A DNA stretch of 8,941 bases from contig JAIRZG010000030.1 in the NCBI GenBank assembly GCA_031267345.1, forward strand, positions 1-8,941, in the 5' to 3' direction. The notes under the pieces were generated by a model. The model did no database searches, was not told where the DNA came from, and saw only the letters and a program-made list of their open reading frames with translations. Source of the stretch: Zoogloeaceae bacterium (lineage in GTDB: Bacteria; Pseudomonadota; Gammaproteobacteria; Burkholderiales; Rhodocyclaceae). This document shows positions 7,382 through 8,941 of the stretch, one piece after another; the stretch's first letter is position 1, and every line of letters starts with the position of its first letter. Both the position numbers and the translations under genes were made by a program.

Positions 7382-7960
7382 ATGGCTGTTTCATTGAGCA
7401 AAGGCAGTAATGTTTCCCTCACCAAAACCGTGCCTTCATTAAAACGCATTCTGATCGGTCTGGGTTGGGACGCGCGATCTACAGATGGCGGTGATTTTGA
7501 TCTGGATGCCAGCGCATTTTTGTTGGCGGACAATGGCAAGGTGCGCAATGACGAAGATTTCATATTTTATAATAAACTGGTGTCCGATTGCGGTTCTGTT
7601 GAACATACAGGAGATAACCGGACAGGAGCGGGCGATGGCGATGACGAGGCGCTGAAAATCGAACTTGGGAAGGTTCCATCCGCCATCAAACGGATTGCCA
7701 TCACCGTAACTATACACGACGCGCAAAACCGTCGCCAGAATTTTGGCCAGGTATCCAATGCGTTTATGCGTATCGTCAATCTGGACAATGATGTGGAAAT
7801 TGCGCGTTTTGATCTTTCAGAAGATTACAGCACAGAGACCGCGATGATTTTCGGCGAAATATACAAACACAATGATGAGTGGAAATTCAAGGCTGTAGGA
7901 CAAGGCTATTCCGGTGGTCTGGAAGCCATGTGCCAACAATTTGGCGTTTCCGTGGCATAA
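7382..7960 (+). CDS. terD: TerD-family calcium-binding stress protein
   Basis: This 192-residue cytoplasmic protein matches TerD/TerE over its full usual length. It begins MAVSLSKGSNVSLTK, followed by ILIGLGWD (23-30), the acidic DFDLDAS (38-44) and the loop TGDNRTGAGDGDDEAL (76-91). In TerD homologues these acidic sites bind two calcium ions. SNAFMRIV and EIYKHNDEWKFKAVGQGY are further family landmarks. It is required together with TerC and other Ter proteins for tellurite resistance; in enterobacterial ter loci, phage inhibition and colicin resistance are also linked. The exact biochemical role is unresolved. TerD and TerE are close paralogues, so terE is an alternative name. The gene is followed after 19 bp by terY, fitting one operon. 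Confidence 0.95.
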   Translation: MAVSLSKGSNVSLTKTVPSLKRILIGLGWDARSTDGGDFDLDASAFLLADNGKVRNDEDFIFYNKLVSDCGSVEHTGDNRTGAGDGDDEALKIELGKVPSAIKRIAITVTIHDAQNRRQNFGQVSNAFMRIVNLDNDVEIARFDLSEDYSTETAMIFGEIYKHNDEWKFKAVGQGYSGGLEAMCQQFGVSVA

Positions 7961-7979
7961 CACAAAAGGAGAGGAACAA

Positions 7980-8618
7980 ATGAGACGTTTGCCTGTTTAT
8001 CTTTTGCTGGATACCTCCGGCTCCATGAGCGGTGAGCCGATTGAAGCGGTTAAAAATGGCGTTCAGATACTGGTTTCCACCTTGCGCCAGGATCCTTATG
8101 CGCTGGAAACGGCCTACCTGTCTGTTATCGCCTTCGATAGTAACGCCCGACAGTTGGTTCCACTCACCGAATTATCGGCATTTCAGACGCCCAGTATCAA
8201 TGCCAGCGGCACGACCGCGCTGGGTGACGCATTGGCGTTATTGGCGGCGCAGATAGAGATTGAAGTTGAAAAGACAACAGCAGAGGTCAAAGGAGATTGG
8301 AAGCCCCTGATATTCATCATGACGGATGGCGTGCCAACAGATGATTGGGCCAGAGGACTTGAAAAACTGCAAAAGGTTCGTACTGGCATTATTGTTGCCT
8401 GCGCGGCAGGTCAAGGCGCCAATACCGCCATTTTGAAACAGATTACCGAAGTCGTTGTGCAACTGGATACCGCGGATTCCAATACGATCAAGGCATTTTT
8501 CAAGTGGGTATCCGCATCTGTTTCCACGGGCAGCCAGAAAATCGATCAAGGCCAAAAGGAAGTCAGCGGCCTGAATGATCTGCCGCCCCCGCCACCGGAA
8601 GTCAACGTAGTTCTTTAA
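7980..8618 (+). CDS. terY: TerY-like von Willebrand factor A domain protein
   Basis: The protein has 212 residues from the ATG at 7980, which is preceded by AAAGGAGAGGAACAA, a strong Shine-Dalgarno sequence. An upstream ATG at 7914 lies inside terD and is not the likely start. It is a single VWA domain with an intact metal-ion-dependent adhesion site: D11-T-S13-G-S15, T78/T79 in SGTTALG, and D116 in FIMTDG. The C-terminus ends in a proline run (LPPPPPEVNVVL) resembling the E. coli plasmid TerY tail. TerY proteins are soluble, and comparative genomics groups them with a protein phosphatase and a kinase (TerY-P triad); those partners are not in this window and might lie beyond the insertion. 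The following TerD-family gene starts 18 bp downstream. Confidence 0.93.
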   Translation: MRRLPVYLLLDTSGSMSGEPIEAVKNGVQILVSTLRQDPYALETAYLSVIAFDSNARQLVPLTELSAFQTPSINASGTTALGDALALLAAQIEIEVEKTTAEVKGDWKPLIFIMTDGVPTDDWARGLEKLQKVRTGIIVACAAGQGANTAILKQITEVVVQLDTADSNTIKAFFKWVSASVSTGSQKIDQGQKEVSGLNDLPPPPPEVNVVL

Positions 8619-8636
8619 TCAGACAGGAAAATGAAC

Positions 8637-8759
8637 ATGGCAATTTCTTTGAAAAAAGGTCAAGGCGTCAGCCTCAAGAAAAACGAATACGATCTGTCAA
8701 TGGTGACCATTGGCCTGGGTTGGGATATTCGTCAGGGCGAATGCATTTATTTGCCATAA
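8637..8759 (+). pseudogene. TerD-family gene truncated by an insertion sequence
   Basis: Only the first 32 codons (8637-8732) belong to the original gene. They read MAISLKKGQGVSLKKNEYDL followed by SMVTIGLGWDIR, a clear TerD-family N-terminus close in pattern to the intact terD (MAVSLSKG...; ILIGLGWD). The start at 8637 is backed by AGGAA seven bases upstream; the ATG at 8631 is too close to it. From 8733 the frame runs into insertion-sequence DNA, adds eight foreign codons (QGECIYLP) and stops at 8757-8759. The calcium-binding region is lost, so the 40-residue product is almost certainly non-functional. Homologues of this subtype (often called TerX or TerD-like) commonly follow terY. The remainder of the gene should resume after the right end of the element, outside the window. 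Confidence 0.88.
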
Positions 8760-8765
8760 ATGTTC
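8739..8765. repeat. Subterminal palindrome at the insertion-sequence left end
   Basis: CATTTAT (8744-8750) and ATAAATG (8756-8762) form a perfect 7-bp inverted repeat with spacer TTGCC. The flanks GAA (8739-8741) and TTC (8763-8765) extend it past a two-base bulge. It starts six bases inside the putative IS end, so it may be a transposase-binding or structure-forming site. Confidence 0.55.
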
Positions 8766-8832
8766 TGAAGCTGTTGTGATGATAAGGTTTACTTTTAAAA
8801 ATCTTTAATTTTCATGCATTTCTGCTGGCATG

Positions 8833-8861
8833 TTGTAAACAGTTCAGATTTCCGGTCTACT
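8833..8861 (+). promoter_or_regulatory. Candidate transposase promoter
   Basis: TTGTAA (8833-8838) and TCTACT (8856-8861) are spaced by 17 bp and each matches four of six positions of the sigma-70 consensus. The predicted start of transcription would be close to 8868, just inside the hairpin in front of the transposase gene. Weak promoters are normal for insertion sequences. Confidence 0.4.
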
Positions 8862-8878
8862 CTCGTCTTTTGGACGAG
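8862..8878 (+). promoter_or_regulatory. Hairpin over the transposase ribosome-binding site
   Basis: CTCGTC (8862-8867) and GACGAG (8873-8878) pair perfectly around the loop TTTTG, ending two bases before the ATG at 8881. The only Shine-Dalgarno-like bases, GGA at 8872-8874, lie at the loop-stem border. A transcript entering from the ter operon would carry the whole hairpin and mask the start site, while one starting near 8868 would not. Such protection from external transcripts is known in other insertion sequences; here it is inference. Confidence 0.45.
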
Positions 8879-8880
8879 CA

Positions 8881-8941
8881 ATGGAACCCAAGACATTGGC
8901 AGAACACTTTGCACAGATCGAAGATCCCAGGCGGCAAGGCT
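8881..8941 (+). CDS. Transposase N-terminus, ISAs1-like, cut by the window end
   Basis: Twenty codons are visible, reading MEPKTLAEHFAQIEDPRRQG. The HF-x-x-(I/L)-x-DPR pattern close to the N-terminus is characteristic of ISAs1-family (H-repeat related) DDE transposases. The catalytic DDE residues lie beyond the window, so activity cannot be judged. The gene runs in the same direction as the disrupted TerD-family gene, and its start is preceded by the hairpin described at 8862-8878. Another DDE family is possible with so short a sample. Confidence 0.72.
   Translation, partial: MEPKTLAEHFAQIEDPRRQG

Larger units (their letters stand above)
8733..8941 (+). mobile_element. Left part of an insertion sequence, probably ISAs1 family
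   Basis: The element begins where the TerD-family reading frame breaks, with CAGGGCGAATGC. A CAGGG terminus is, to my knowledge, typical of the ISAs1 family, and the transposase start (8881) also fits that family. The window holds the 148-bp left leader and the first 61 bases of the transposase gene; the right end is outside. The element lies in the same direction as the ter operon. ISAs1 elements usually duplicate 8-10 bp of target, so the bases ending at 8732 (ATATTCGT, up to GGATATTCGT) are the predicted duplicated site. The boundary could shift by a base or two, since Q is also possible in native TerD proteins at this position. Confidence 0.75.

Noticed and set aside
7914..7979. Upstream in-frame extension of terY
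   Set aside because: This part lies within terD, lacks a ribosome-binding site and is absent from TerY proteins; the ATG at 7980 follows AGGAGAGG.

Overview
The window looks like a chromosomal accessory region of a proteobacterium. A betaproteobacterium is most likely, from the tRNA-Cys sequence, the tellurite-resistance (Ter) proteins and the helicase type, but the species cannot be named from this sequence. It opens with the 3' part of a tRNA-Cys gene (1-63) and its strong terminator (69-99). A gene-poor stretch of about 200 bp follows, holding a short tandem repeat and a promoter-like element with a palindrome. Next comes one very large gene (307-5526). It encodes a 1739-residue protein with an N-terminal DEDD-type exonuclease-like domain, a complete RecQ-type superfamily 2 helicase core, winged-helix-like middle regions, a complete UvrD/Rep-type superfamily 1 helicase core and a small beta-rich tail.

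Downstream, on the opposite strand, is a small XRE-type helix-turn-helix regulator (5667-6014). An 11-bp inverted repeat and a 10-bp palindrome lie between the two convergent genes. The regulator is divergent from a compact operon of Ter genes: terC (integral membrane protein, 6223-7320), terD (calcium-binding stress protein, 7382-7960), terY (von Willebrand A domain protein, 7980-8618) and the first 32 codons of a second TerD-family gene (from 8637). Each Ter gene has a good Shine-Dalgarno sequence, and terD, terY and the second TerD-family gene follow their predecessors by 61, 19 and 18 bp, so they were probably one transcription unit.

The second TerD-family gene is cut at about 8733 by an insertion sequence that runs off the window end. 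The left end begins with CAGGG, and the encoded transposase N-terminus resembles the ISAs1 family. The leader of the element has a plausible promoter and a hairpin that covers the transposase ribosome-binding region.

The genes suggest two functional blocks side by side: a genome-processing (repair or defence) helicase-nuclease and a Ter stress-response module. The XRE protein is a candidate regulator of one or both. The Ter module is broken by the insertion, so anything downstream in the operon is probably separated from its native promoter. The most notable items are the exonuclease-RecQ-UvrD fusion and the precise insertion into the TerD-family gene.
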